DNA of 64,000 nucleotides from Planctomycetota bacterium (lineage in GTDB: Bacteria; Planctomycetota; Planctomycetia; Gemmatales; Gemmataceae), in contig JAKOSN010000114.1 in NCBI GenBank assembly GCA_029777335.1, positions 1-64,000 of the forward strand, read 5' to 3'. The notes beneath the pieces were generated by a model. That model was not told the DNA's origin. It saw only the letters and a program-made list of their open reading frames with translations, and ran no database searches. The stretch's first letter is position 1, and every line of letters starts with the position of its first letter. Shown here in pieces: positions 56,875 through 64,000 of the stretch. The translations under genes and the position numbers were made by a program.

Positions 56875-57153
56875 ATGAGCAAACATCATTCGCGACGCAG
56901 CCGCTGGGTGCAGATCAATGCCAAGGAATATCGCTCGACCTTTGGAGTGGTGCGCTACCACGCCGGGGCGTGGGAAGGGGCGGTCCAGTACGAGGAATGG
57001 CTGGCGGAGGAAGAGCACCCCGCCTGGGTGGCCCGCACCGCTGCCGCCGGACGTTTCAAGCGCCCGCGCAACGCCATGATCGGTGTCGAGGAGAAGGCTC
57101 GGGACACTGCCCGGCGCCTCAAGGAACGCGGGCGTGTTGCCTTTGCGCCGTGA
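56875..57153 (+). CDS. Unknown 92-residue basic protein downstream of eutB
   Basis: 92 residues, ATG 56875 with GGAGGG just upstream and 13 bases after the eutB stop, so likely co-translated. It is basic at both ends (SKHHSRRSRW; ARRLKERGRV) with an alternating beta-like middle (YRSTFGVVRYHAGAWEGAVQ) and many aromatic residues. It is too short and unlike EutC (about 290 residues). I do not recognise the family. Possible roles are an accessory or structural partner of EutB, but there is no direct evidence. Confidence 0.65.
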   Translation: MSKHHSRRSRWVQINAKEYRSTFGVVRYHAGAWEGAVQYEEWLAEEEHPAWVARTAAAGRFKRPRNAMIGVEEKARDTARRLKERGRVAFAP

Positions 57154-57283
57154 ACCGCGGTTTTCTTCCTCGGGTGCGTCCGCCACGGAGAGAATGTCTG
57201 CGCAACGCGTGATCCGGGGCGAGCACCTGTCTATCAATAGAGCGTGTAACAACCTTTCCCACCTGGCGATGGATGGAACGCTC

Positions 57284-58207
57284 ATGCGTATTTTTATAAC
57301 TGGCGGAACTGGCCTGATCGGGACAACGTTGATCCGCAAACTCCACGAACGGAAGGATCAGCCGGTGGTCCTGTCGCGACGTGCTGCCCAGGCGCGTGCG
57401 CTGCTGGGGGCCCAGGCCGAGGTGATCGAGGGCGATCCGATGCAGGCAGGGTCGTGGCTGGATGCCCTGCAGCAATGCGACGCCGTCATCAACCTGGCTG
57501 GCGAAAATATCTTTGCGCGGCGCTGGAACGACGCCTTCAAGGAACAACTCCGCGCCAGTCGGCTGCAATCGACCAGCAACGTGGTGGCAGCCCTCGCCCG
57601 AAATCCCCGCACGGCCAGCGGGGCGCCCAAGGTGCTGGTCAGCGCCTCGGCCATTGGCTACTATGGCGCGCATGGCGACGAGGAACTGACCGAGGAGAGT
57701 CCACCCGCCCGGGATTTCATGGGAACGCTCTGTGTTGACTGGGAGCAGGCCGCTTTGCAGGCGCAGGCGCATGGGGTGCGCGTCGCCCTGGTGCGGATTG
57801 GCGTGGTGCTCGACAAGCGCGGTGGAGCGCTGGCACAACTGCTCACCCCGTTCAAACTCGGCGTGGGCGGACCGGCGGGGAGCGGTAAACAGTGGATGAG
57901 CTGGATCCACCATGCCGACCTCGTGGGGTTACTGCTCTTTGCGCTGGACAATCCCGAGGTGCGCGGTCCGCTCAACGGGACGGCGCCGATGCCGATGACC
58001 AACCGGGATTTCTCCAGCGCGCTGGGGCGTGTGCTGCACCGGCCGGCCTTCATGCCAGTTCCGGGTTTTGCACTGAAACTACGCTTTGGCGAGGTGGCCG
58101 ACGTGGTGCTCAACGGACAGCGCGTGCTGCCCCGGAAAGCACTGGCGCTGGGGTACAAGTTCCAGTATCCAGACGTGGAATCGGCGCTGCAGGACGCGGT
58201 TAAATAA
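57284..58207 (+). CDS. TIGR01777-family NAD(P)-dependent epimerase (YfcH/SDR39U1-like)
   Basis: 307 residues. Rossmann motif ITGGTGLIGTTLIRKL at the N-terminus, then NLAGENIFARRW near 70, the segment with SASAIGYYGAHG near 120, and the family C-terminal domain (FALKLRFGEVADVVLNGQRV, end GYKFQYPDVESAL). This extended SDR family is of uncertain substrate. ATG 57284 is preferred; it gives the exact MRIFITGGTG start. Many homologs carry a fused SRPBCC domain, which is absent here. It is 130 bases after the small protein. Confidence 0.92.
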   Translation: MRIFITGGTGLIGTTLIRKLHERKDQPVVLSRRAAQARALLGAQAEVIEGDPMQAGSWLDALQQCDAVINLAGENIFARRWNDAFKEQLRASRLQSTSNVVAALARNPRTASGAPKVLVSASAIGYYGAHGDEELTEESPPARDFMGTLCVDWEQAALQAQAHGVRVALVRIGVVLDKRGGALAQLLTPFKLGVGGPAGSGKQWMSWIHHADLVGLLLFALDNPEVRGPLNGTAPMPMTNRDFSSALGRVLHRPAFMPVPGFALKLRFGEVADVVLNGQRVLPRKALALGYKFQYPDVESALQDAVK

Positions 58208-58552
58208 GATCGTTTACATCTTTTTTCAAAAAGCAAGGCCGCCAGGGCAAAAGGCTTCCTCACCCTGGCGGCCCGACCGCGTTGCCAGGCACGGTCGGCG
58301 CGATCCTTTTCCTCCTTCTCCTCTCTCTGTCCACTGTTTTTCGGGCAAAAAGCACTGAATCGGGTCAGATTACGCAGGCTACGTGAATCATGCATTTTAT
58401 GAAAATTGCCCAGATTGCCTTTGACTCCGGATCGCAGCTTTTCTACTCTTAAAAAAACATCTTCTTGTTTTTCCCAAAGCACGCAAGCTGTGGGAGGCGC
58501 CGATTCTACCAGCGCAGTCAAGGTGCGCCTCCACCAAGAGGGAGGTTAGAGC
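58208..58552 (+). other. Intergenic region with hairpin (58237-58273) before the Cys-rich gene
   Basis: A perfect 11-bp stem GGCCGCCAGGG with CCCTGGCGGCC follows the epimerase stop by about 30 bases; it has T-rich flanks on its left side only, so as a plus-strand terminator it lacks a T-tract. The remaining 280 bases are AT-richer than the surroundings and hold a weak promoter candidate (58421-58449). No gene is seen. Confidence 0.55.
58421..58449 (+). promoter_or_regulatory. Possible promoter of the Cys-rich TIGR03000 gene
   Basis: TTGACT (58421-58426), 17 bases, then TACTCT (58444-58449), with an A/T-rich stretch right after. Leader to the ATG of about 100 bases. The -10 box is weak. Confidence 0.35.
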
Positions 58553-59485
58553 ATGTACAGTGTTGTGCTGGCGACGATGCTGACCACCGGCACCGCCACG
58601 CCGTCTTTCTGTCACAAGTATTGCGGTTGTTATTCCAGCTGTCACTCCAGCTGTTTCACGAGCGGCTATGGCTGCTGGGGCTGCTGGGGTGGATGGGGGA
58701 ACTGGGGTTGCCACGGTTGCTACTCGGGGTGCTACTCGAGTTGCTGCGGCTGCTATTCCAGTTGCTATGGTTGCTTCTCCAGCTGCTGTGGTTGCTATTC
58801 TAGCTGCTCGAGCTACTGGAGTTGCTCCAGCTGCAGTTGCTACACGATCGGCACGGGATGCTGGGGGTGCACGGGATGTTATGGCTGCTCGAGTTGCTAC
58901 GGCTGCACAGGGTGCACCGCCTGCTATGGCGCGGTGATCATCTCGTCGGCGCCGGTGGCGACCCCCGCGGTGGCGAGCACCAAGGCCACGGTGGTTGTGA
59001 GCGTGCCCAGCGATGCCACCCTGCTGGTGGACGGGCAGGAAACCAAGGTGCCGGCCAGCCCGCACACCTTCACGACCCCCGCTCTCGAAGAGGGCAAGGA
59101 CTATTTTTACACGATGAAGGTGGTCGCCAATCGCAATGGCAAGGCGGTGACGGAAGAGCAGCGGGTGGTGGTTCGCGCCGGGCAGACCTCGCGCGTCGAG
59201 TTCAACAACCTCGGCAGCACTGGAGCGGCCGCGGCCAAGATCGACATCCATTTGCCCTCCGATGCCAAGCTCTTTGTTGATGGGGTGGCCGTCCAGCACA
59301 CCGGCAATCGCACCCTGGAAACGCCGAAGCTGGAGCCGGGCCAGACCTACTTCTACACGATGAAGGCGGAGCTGCAGGTGAACGGGCAAACCCAGACCGA
59401 AACGCAGCGCGTGGTCGTCGAGGCCGGCAAGAAGGTGAATGTCGAGTTTACCAAGTTGCTGTCGACCCAGGCCGCCAGCCGTTAA
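58553..59485 (+). CDS. Cys/Gly/Tyr-rich protein with two TIGR03000-like domains
   Basis: 310 residues. Residues about 20-128 hold about 30 cysteines in short repeats such as CGCYSSC, CYGC and CWGC, a metallothionein- or cross-link-like head. Two related domains of about 75 residues follow (about 145-220 and 226-302); each has VPSDATLLVDG or LPSDAKLFVDG, then TPALEEGKDYFYTM or TPKLEPGQTYFYTM, and ends with RVVVxAG and VEF. This is the planctomycete TIGR03000 domain, whose role is unknown. GGGAGG lies before the ATG. No ordinary signal peptide is obvious in the short N-terminus, though such proteins are suspected to be at the cell surface. Confidence 0.88.
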   Translation: MYSVVLATMLTTGTATPSFCHKYCGCYSSCHSSCFTSGYGCWGCWGGWGNWGCHGCYSGCYSSCCGCYSSCYGCFSSCCGCYSSCSSYWSCSSCSCYTIGTGCWGCTGCYGCSSCYGCTGCTACYGAVIISSAPVATPAVASTKATVVVSVPSDATLLVDGQETKVPASPHTFTTPALEEGKDYFYTMKVVANRNGKAVTEEQRVVVRAGQTSRVEFNNLGSTGAAAAKIDIHLPSDAKLFVDGVAVQHTGNRTLETPKLEPGQTYFYTMKAELQVNGQTQTETQRVVVEAGKKVNVEFTKLLSTQAASR

Positions 59486-59590
59486 TTTTCCTCGGCAGCA
59501 CACCAAGAAGGATCTTCATCGGGGGCAAGTGCTTCAGAGGAAGCGCTCGCCCCCGTGTCGTTTTGGGTTCGCTCGCCCTACAATACGCTC

Positions 59591-60478
59591 ATGAGCGACG
59601 CTGTCCCTGTCTCCGGCACAATCCACACCTTCCAGGCCAGCGATGGCTATGTCTGGCATTACCGCCGGTATGCTCCTGCGCGGGAGCAGTCTCCGCGAGC
59701 GGTCGTGGTCGGCATCCATGGCATTCAAAGCCATGGGGGATGGTATGAACACTCGTGCCGAATCCTGGCGGCCGCTGGCTTCCTGGTGTTCTTTCTCGAT
59801 CGGCGCGGCGCCGGGTTGAACACGCTCGCGCGCGGAGACACCCCCAGTTTTCGACGCCTGCTGGACGATCTCGCCGAGTTCCTGCGTTCGCAGCGCCGGT
59901 CCGACCAGCCGCTCTTTCTTCTGGCGATCTCGTGGGGAGGGAAGTTAGCGCTGGCGCTGCAACGCCGCCATCCCGGGCTGGTGGAGGGAATGGCCCTTCT
60001 CTGCCCGGGATTGTGTCCGCGCATCACCCCTTCGTTCTGGGAAAAACTGCGCATCCTGGGGGCGAGGCTGTTCCGTCCTCGGCGAACCTTCCCGATTCCG
60101 CTCAATGATCCAGCGCTGTTCACCGCGTCGCCCCGGTGGCAACAGTTTCTGCGCGAGGATCCACTGAGTCTGCACCTGGCAACGGCGCGCTTTCTTATCG
60201 AGAGCGTCCGGCTCGATCTGTACTGTCGCCGGGCACGGCGCCAGGTCCGCATGCCGCTGCTCTTGATGCTGGCAGGGCAGGATCGCATTGTCGACAATGC
60301 ACGAACGCAGACCTATCTGGAAGCGTGTCCTGTTCCTGTGCTGGAGGTGCGCACGTATCCAGACGCGCATCACACCCTGGAGTTTGAGCCGGACCCGCAA
60401 GGGTATCTTGACGACCTGGTGAACTGGCTGAGCCGTCAGGCGGCCGAGACGTCTTCTCTGGAACGGATCTCCCCATGA
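59591..60478 (+). CDS. Alpha/beta hydrolase (monoglyceride lipase/lysophospholipase-like)
   Basis: 295 residues. The family lid-hydrolase pattern is seen: GIHGIQSHGGWYEHSC (oxyanion loop), DRRGAGLN, nucleophile Ser in LAISWGGKLAL (about 117), Asp in LAGQDRIVDN (about 235) and His in DAHHTLEFE (about 262). The elbow is A-x-S-x-G-G, a mild change from GxSxG. ATG at 59591 is chosen as the first good start before HTFQASDGYVWHYRR. Its stop overlaps the start of the next gene (ATGA), so the two are coupled. The substrate is unknown. Confidence 0.85.
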   Translation: MSDAVPVSGTIHTFQASDGYVWHYRRYAPAREQSPRAVVVGIHGIQSHGGWYEHSCRILAAAGFLVFFLDRRGAGLNTLARGDTPSFRRLLDDLAEFLRSQRRSDQPLFLLAISWGGKLALALQRRHPGLVEGMALLCPGLCPRITPSFWEKLRILGARLFRPRRTFPIPLNDPALFTASPRWQQFLREDPLSLHLATARFLIESVRLDLYCRRARRQVRMPLLLMLAGQDRIVDNARTQTYLEACPVPVLEVRTYPDAHHTLEFEPDPQGYLDDLVNWLSRQAAETSSLERISP

Positions 60479-61536
60479 AGCGCTGGTATGCCTTTACCCA
60501 GCTGTTACTCGCCCGCATGAGGGAGTTCTATCGCCAACCGGCGGCTCTCTTCTGGGTGTACGGGTTTCCGCTCTTGCTGGCGGTGGGTCTGGGGATCGCC
60601 TTTGCCCGGGGCGAACCGGAAGCACCGCCGATCGATCTGGTGGCGGACCAGGGAAATCCACCGCCGGGGTTGGTGGAGTTTCTGACCCAGGCCGGGCTGG
60701 CGGTGCAAAGTCATCCGCTGACCGCGTGCAAGCAGCGCCTGCGCACCGGCAAAAGCTCACTCTATTTACAGGTGGAGGGGAGCGAGTATCACTGCGTCTT
60801 TGATCGCACGCGGGCTGACAGCCTGAGCGCATTCCATCAGGTCGATGCCACCCTGATGCGCTGGCAACAATCCGCCACCAATGGCAGCCCTCCGCGAGCG
60901 GTGCTGCATGTCGATCCGGTGATCGTCACCGATCCAGGGAGTCGGTACATCGATTTTCTGATCCCGGGACTGATGGGGCTGAACCTTCTGAGCGGAGGCC
61001 TGTTCGGGGTGGGGTACGCGCTGGTCGATATGCGCGTGCGCAAGCTCCTCAAGCGCTTGCTGGCCACGCCCATGCACCGAGGCGATTTTCTCGCGGCCAT
61101 TGTGGTGGCGCGAGTGCTACTCCTGTTGCCCGAGATGGGAGCACTCCTGGCGGTGGCTCACTACGGATTCAAGGTGCCGATCGTGGGAAGCCTGGTGACA
61201 GTGGCGTTCATCCTCCTGGTGGCGGCCCTGACGTTCGATGGCATGGGACTGCTCCTGGCCTGTCGCACCGAGAAGCCCGAGACGATTGGCGGCCTGATCA
61301 ATCTGATCATGTTGCCGATGTGGTTGCTCTCGGGGACCTTTTTCTCCTCGAAGCGGTATCCCGATGCGATGCAGCCACTCATTCAAGCGCTGCCGCTGAC
61401 CCAGGTCAACGATGCCCTGCGCGAGGTGCTACTGGAAGGGCAGACGTTGACGCAGGTCGCGTGGCGCCTGGGAATCCTGGCGGTCTGGGGTGGGGCAAGT
61501 TATCTCCTGGCACTGAAGCTCTTTCGCTGGCATTGA
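60475..61536 (+). CDS. ABC-2-type transporter permease
   Basis: 353 residues. A first membrane segment (about 20-43), a periplasmic loop of about 120 residues, then five segments from about 160, with the ABC-2 signature region RVRKLLKRLLATPMHRGDFL and the NLIMLPMWLLSGTFFSSKRYP turn. The last helices end at KLFRWH. Such permeases export drugs, lipids or polysaccharides and need an ATP-binding partner; none is present in this window. Coupled by ATGA to the hydrolase gene upstream, which may hint at lipid handling. Confidence 0.87.
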   Translation: MKRWYAFTQLLLARMREFYRQPAALFWVYGFPLLLAVGLGIAFARGEPEAPPIDLVADQGNPPPGLVEFLTQAGLAVQSHPLTACKQRLRTGKSSLYLQVEGSEYHCVFDRTRADSLSAFHQVDATLMRWQQSATNGSPPRAVLHVDPVIVTDPGSRYIDFLIPGLMGLNLLSGGLFGVGYALVDMRVRKLLKRLLATPMHRGDFLAAIVVARVLLLLPEMGALLAVAHYGFKVPIVGSLVTVAFILLVAALTFDGMGLLLACRTEKPETIGGLINLIMLPMWLLSGTFFSSKRYPDAMQPLIQALPLTQVNDALREVLLEGQTLTQVAWRLGILAVWGGASYLLALKLFRWH

Positions 61537-61579
61537 GTGCCGCAAGCCGGAAAAACCAGAAGAATGAGAAAAGGAATTC

Positions 61580-61608
61580 TTGACAGTACAATTGGATTGA
61601 CCTAGGCT
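61580..61608 (+). promoter_or_regulatory. Promoter of the HD-GYP response regulator
   Basis: A perfect TTGACA (61580-61585), 17 bases, then TAGGCT (61603-61608). Start near 61615, leader about 60 bases. The pattern is the same as the Tad and tRNA candidates. Confidence 0.5.
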
Positions 61609-61677
61609 CGCATACGGGGGAGAGGAGGTCGTGCCCCCCTCCTGGCGCGACCACTTTGATTCTGAGGCGCTTGACCC

Positions 61678-62685
61678 ATGATGATGGATGACCGCCCTAC
61701 TCCGCGCATCCTGATCGTGGATGATAATCCTCAAATCACCCGCCTCCTTCACACCTTATTACATCGTGAAGGTTACGAGATCCTTGAGGCGTCCGACGGA
61801 CGCGTGGGGCTGGAACAGGCCCGCACGCATCTCCCCGATCTCATCTTTCTTGATCTGGGTTTACCCTCCCTGGATGGCTATGAGGTTTGCCGGCAGTTAA
61901 AGGACTCGCCGTTGACCCGGTTCATCCCTGTTGTCATCCTCACCGGCCACAGTGGGTTTGAGAACCGCCTGCACGCCTGGGAATTCGGCGCCGATGAGTT
62001 CCTTGCCAAGCCGTTCCACGCCACTGAGGTGCTCACGCGCTGTCGCTCTCTGTTGCGCATCAAACGGCTCATTGAAGAACGCGACTCGGCCGAGGCGGTC
62101 GTCTTTGCCCTGGCCCGCGCCGTCGAGGCGAAGAGTCCCTACACGCATGGCCACGCGGAACGAGTTACCAACTATGCGCTGATGCTCGCGGATGCCGTCC
62201 AGGTGACCCGGGAGGAGCGGGAGATTCTCCGCAAGGGAGCCTTGCTGCACGATATTGGCAAGATCAGCGTGCCGGATGATATCCTCAACAAACCAGGCGC
62301 GCTCACGCCGCAGGAACTGGCGATCGTGCGCGAACATCCGGCCCAGGGAGCGCACATTGTTGAACCGCTCCATTCCATGCGTGTCGCGTTGCCGTTGATT
62401 CGCTGGCATCACGAGCGGCTGGATGGTCGGGGTTATCCGGACGGCCTGAGCGGAGAGGAGATTCCGCTGCTGGTGCGCATCCTGTCGGTCGCCGATGTTT
62501 ACGACGCGATGTCGAGCGATCGTCCCTATCGAGATGGCATGTCCCGCGAACGCTGTCTGGAGTTGCTCACTGCCGACGCCGCCGGCGGCGGGTTGGACCC
62601 GGACCTGGTCGCCTGTTTCCGCGCCTTGCAAATTCCGCCGCGCGTCGCGCACGCCTTCGAAACGATTGTCCCCGCCACGATCTAG
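61678..62685 (+). CDS. Response regulator with HD-GYP domain (c-di-GMP phosphodiesterase)
   Basis: 335 residues. The receiver (about 10-125) has the acidic pair in IVDDNPQ and the phospho-acceptor Asp in LIFLDLGLPSLDGYE (about 61). The HD-GYP domain (about 145-330) has HGHAERV, the HD pair in LLHDIGKISVPDDIL, and HHERLDGRGYPDGLSGEEI with the GYP motif. These metal ligands predict c-di-GMP hydrolysis. Start codons at 61678, 61681 and 61684 are all possible. It is preceded by its own promoter. Its TAG stop overlaps the stop of the opposite gene in CTAG. No histidine kinase is adjacent. Confidence 0.93.
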   Translation: MMMDDRPTPRILIVDDNPQITRLLHTLLHREGYEILEASDGRVGLEQARTHLPDLIFLDLGLPSLDGYEVCRQLKDSPLTRFIPVVILTGHSGFENRLHAWEFGADEFLAKPFHATEVLTRCRSLLRIKRLIEERDSAEAVVFALARAVEAKSPYTHGHAERVTNYALMLADAVQVTREEREILRKGALLHDIGKISVPDDILNKPGALTPQELAIVREHPAQGAHIVEPLHSMRVALPLIRWHHERLDGRGYPDGLSGEEIPLLVRILSVADVYDAMSSDRPYRDGMSRERCLELLTADAAGGGLDPDLVACFRALQIPPRVAHAFETIVPATI

Positions 62686-64000
62686 AGGAGCGGTCCTTCG
62701 GGCGTCTCCACCTTCTGCAACGCCAACCGGGCGGCCTCGCGCACCCAGCTGTGCGAGTCGCTGATTGCCTCCTGCAAGGCCGGGATGGCGGACCGCGCGG
62801 CCGGCCCGATCGCCCCCAGGATCTCGGCGGCCGCCTGGCGCACCTGTCGATCTGGGTCGCGTAATGCCTCCAGCAAAATGGGGATGGCGATCGGCCCAAT
62901 GCGCACCAGGGCAGCGCGCGCTGCCTGACGGGCTCCTTCCAGGGGACTCTTCAACTGCTCCACCAGGGTGGGAATCAGTGTGCTGGTGCACGGTGCGGTG
63001 GGCCAGTTCGGATCGATCAGATCGAGCGCCTCGGCGACCGCCTGGCGCACTCCTTCCTGCTCGTCACACAGGAGATCAACCAGGGCTGGAACCGCCGCGC
63101 TGGCCCCCGAGCCAAGCAAGCCCAGGGTGGTGGCGGCCGACTGGCGCAGACGCCGATCGTCGTTCAGGACATGGACCAGTGCAGGGACCGCCACGGACGC
63201 CACCGCAGGACCCAACCGGCCAAGAACGATTAGCACGCTGCGTCGCAACAGATGGCTCCAGTCCTCCATGATCAGTTCTTCGTGCCAGACGATGTTGTTG
63301 AGCATCTGACGCGGATCGTCGCCAAAGCGCTCGGGGATGGTGCCAATCTGCGTGAGGAACTCCGCCCAGCGACGAAGTTGCCCGACGAACCCCTCGGCGC
63401 GGATTTGATCGGAAAGGGCCTCCACGAGCGGGGCGGCGGCTTCCGGGCCGAGTTGGACCAGGGAAGCGACGGCGGCTTCGCGGACCGCCTCGACGCGATC
63501 GGGAAGAACCCGCAACAGCGCGGGGACCGCGACTTCCAGGTGCGGTTGAATCCGACCCAGCGCCTGCGCACAGGCAAGCCGTACCCCATCGCTCCAGTCC
63601 GCCAGTCCGCCTACCAGGGCGACGTCGGCCTGCTGGGCGGTGGGGCCCAGTTCGCCCAGCGCCTCGGCCGCCGCCTGGCTCACGTGGGGATGCGGGCTGC
63701 TGATCAGGCGTGCCAGAGCCGCGGGAACCGCCTCTCCCCGCGGACGGATGCGCCCCAGGGTGCGCGCAATCTGCACCTGGCGTAAATCGCGCTTCTCGTC
63801 GCGGAGCGCTTCCAGCATGGCGGAAACAGCGGGGGCGCCGATCCGCTCGAGGATGGCACTGGCCACCTGGGCCACCGTGGTGACGCGATCGGCCAGGGCG
63901 TCGATCAACGCGGGGACCGCCTCCAGCGTGCGGGGATTGGTCGCCCAGTGGGGATCGATGCGCAGCAGGGCCTGCGCCACGCCCTGACGCACCACCTGGT
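62682..64000 (-). CDS. HEAT-repeat protein, 5' end beyond the window
   Basis: At least 439 residues; the frame is open through the right edge, so the start is missing. About a dozen HEAT or PBS-lyase-type repeats of 30-40 residues are visible, with phrases such as VPALLRVLPDRVEAVREAAV, AVPALVDLLCDEQEGVRQAV and ILLEALRDPDRQVRQAAAEI. One segment near 63250-63400 is non-repeat with aromatic residues. Such proteins act as scaffolds; those in phycobilisome-type families can be lyases, but no such context exists here. Ends with its stop sharing CTAG with the HD-GYP gene. Confidence 0.85.
   Translation of the reverse strand, partial: QVVRQGVAQALLRIDPHWATNPRTLEAVPALIDALADRVTTVAQVASAILERIGAPAVSAMLEALRDEKRDLRQVQIARTLGRIRPRGEAVPAALARLISSPHPHVSQAAAEALGELGPTAQQADVALVGGLADWSDGVRLACAQALGRIQPHLEVAVPALLRVLPDRVEAVREAAVASLVQLGPEAAAPLVEALSDQIRAEGFVGQLRRWAEFLTQIGTIPERFGDDPRQMLNNIVWHEELIMEDWSHLLRRSVLIVLGRLGPAVASVAVPALVHVLNDDRRLRQSAATTLGLLGSGASAAVPALVDLLCDEQEGVRQAVAEALDLIDPNWPTAPCTSTLIPTLVEQLKSPLEGARQAARAALVRIGPIAIPILLEALRDPDRQVRQAAAEILGAIGPAARSAIPALQEAISDSHSWVREAARLALQKVETPEGPLL

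Noticed and set aside
56875-57153. Small gene after eutB considered as EutC
   Set aside because: It is 92 residues against about 290 and shares no EutC features.
58397-59506. A 369-codon minus-strand frame opposite the Cys-rich gene
   Set aside because: Its Ala/Thr/Val repeats mirror the Cys/Gly/Ser repeats of the plus strand; the TIGR03000-like domains are on the plus strand.

Overview
The window reads as chromosomal DNA of a planctomycete, most like the Gemmata group. The signs are a C-terminal pair of TIGR03000-type repeats behind a Cys/Gly/Tyr-rich head (58553-59485), the small basic protein typical of the PVC superphylum (29505-29747), repeated zinc-ribbon plus TPR architectures, a planctomycete-style Tad pilus locus, and a tRNA-Ile/tRNA-Ala pair that has its own promoter instead of following a 16S gene. 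This placement is inference from gene content; no rRNA gene lies inside the window. No insertion sequence, prophage or CRISPR array was seen.

Layout. 1-800: leader/spacer of a probable rRNA unit on the minus strand with tRNA-Ala(TGC) and tRNA-Ile(GAT). 837-1457: zinc-ribbon/YbjN-like gene. 1464-12280 (minus): a seven-gene block read as hsp70-A, membrane TPR protein, TPR protein, HPD-less J-like protein, GrpE-like protein, hsp70-B, zinc-ribbon/TPR membrane protein. It looks like a self-contained alternative Hsp70 machine. 12912-16583: hybrid histidine kinase. 16662-24513 (minus): SulP transporter, DabA, DabB and a second antiporter-like subunit, a candidate inorganic-carbon uptake unit. 25093-29307: Stv-like protein, GNAT acetyltransferase, fibronectin-like exported protein, LarA-like racemase. 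29505-31801: PVC small basic protein and a zinc-ribbon membrane protein.

31886-45227 (plus): a Tad/Flp pilus locus. It begins with a predicted promoter and a clear c-di-GMP-I (GEMM) riboswitch, then three flp pilins (the last two differ at one base), cpaA, cpaB, cpaC, cpaE, tadA, tadB, tadC, a Gly-rich lipoprotein, a MoxR-like AAA ATPase and tadD. No tadE/F/G is present here. An HD-GYP response regulator (61678-62685) could lower the c-di-GMP that the riboswitch senses, although a direct link is not shown.

45277-64000: a secreted esterase/SMP-30 fusion; the minus-strand run xseA-xseB-ispA-dxs (exonuclease VII and isoprenoid precursor synthesis); a large Ser/Thr kinase with two extracytoplasmic NPCBM modules; EutB without EutC, followed by an unknown 92-residue protein; a TIGR01777 epimerase; the Cys-rich TIGR03000 protein; a hydrolase/ABC-2 permease pair; the HD-GYP regulator; and a HEAT-repeat protein cut by the right edge.

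The strongest candidates for something undescribed are the alternative Hsp70 block, the riboswitch-controlled Tad locus with its non-standard tail genes, the Dab unit with two membrane subunits, and the EutB orphan. Several predicted promoters share TTGAC-like -35 boxes, exactly 17 bases and a TAnnnT-like -10, and many genes end in strong hairpins that lack a T-tract.
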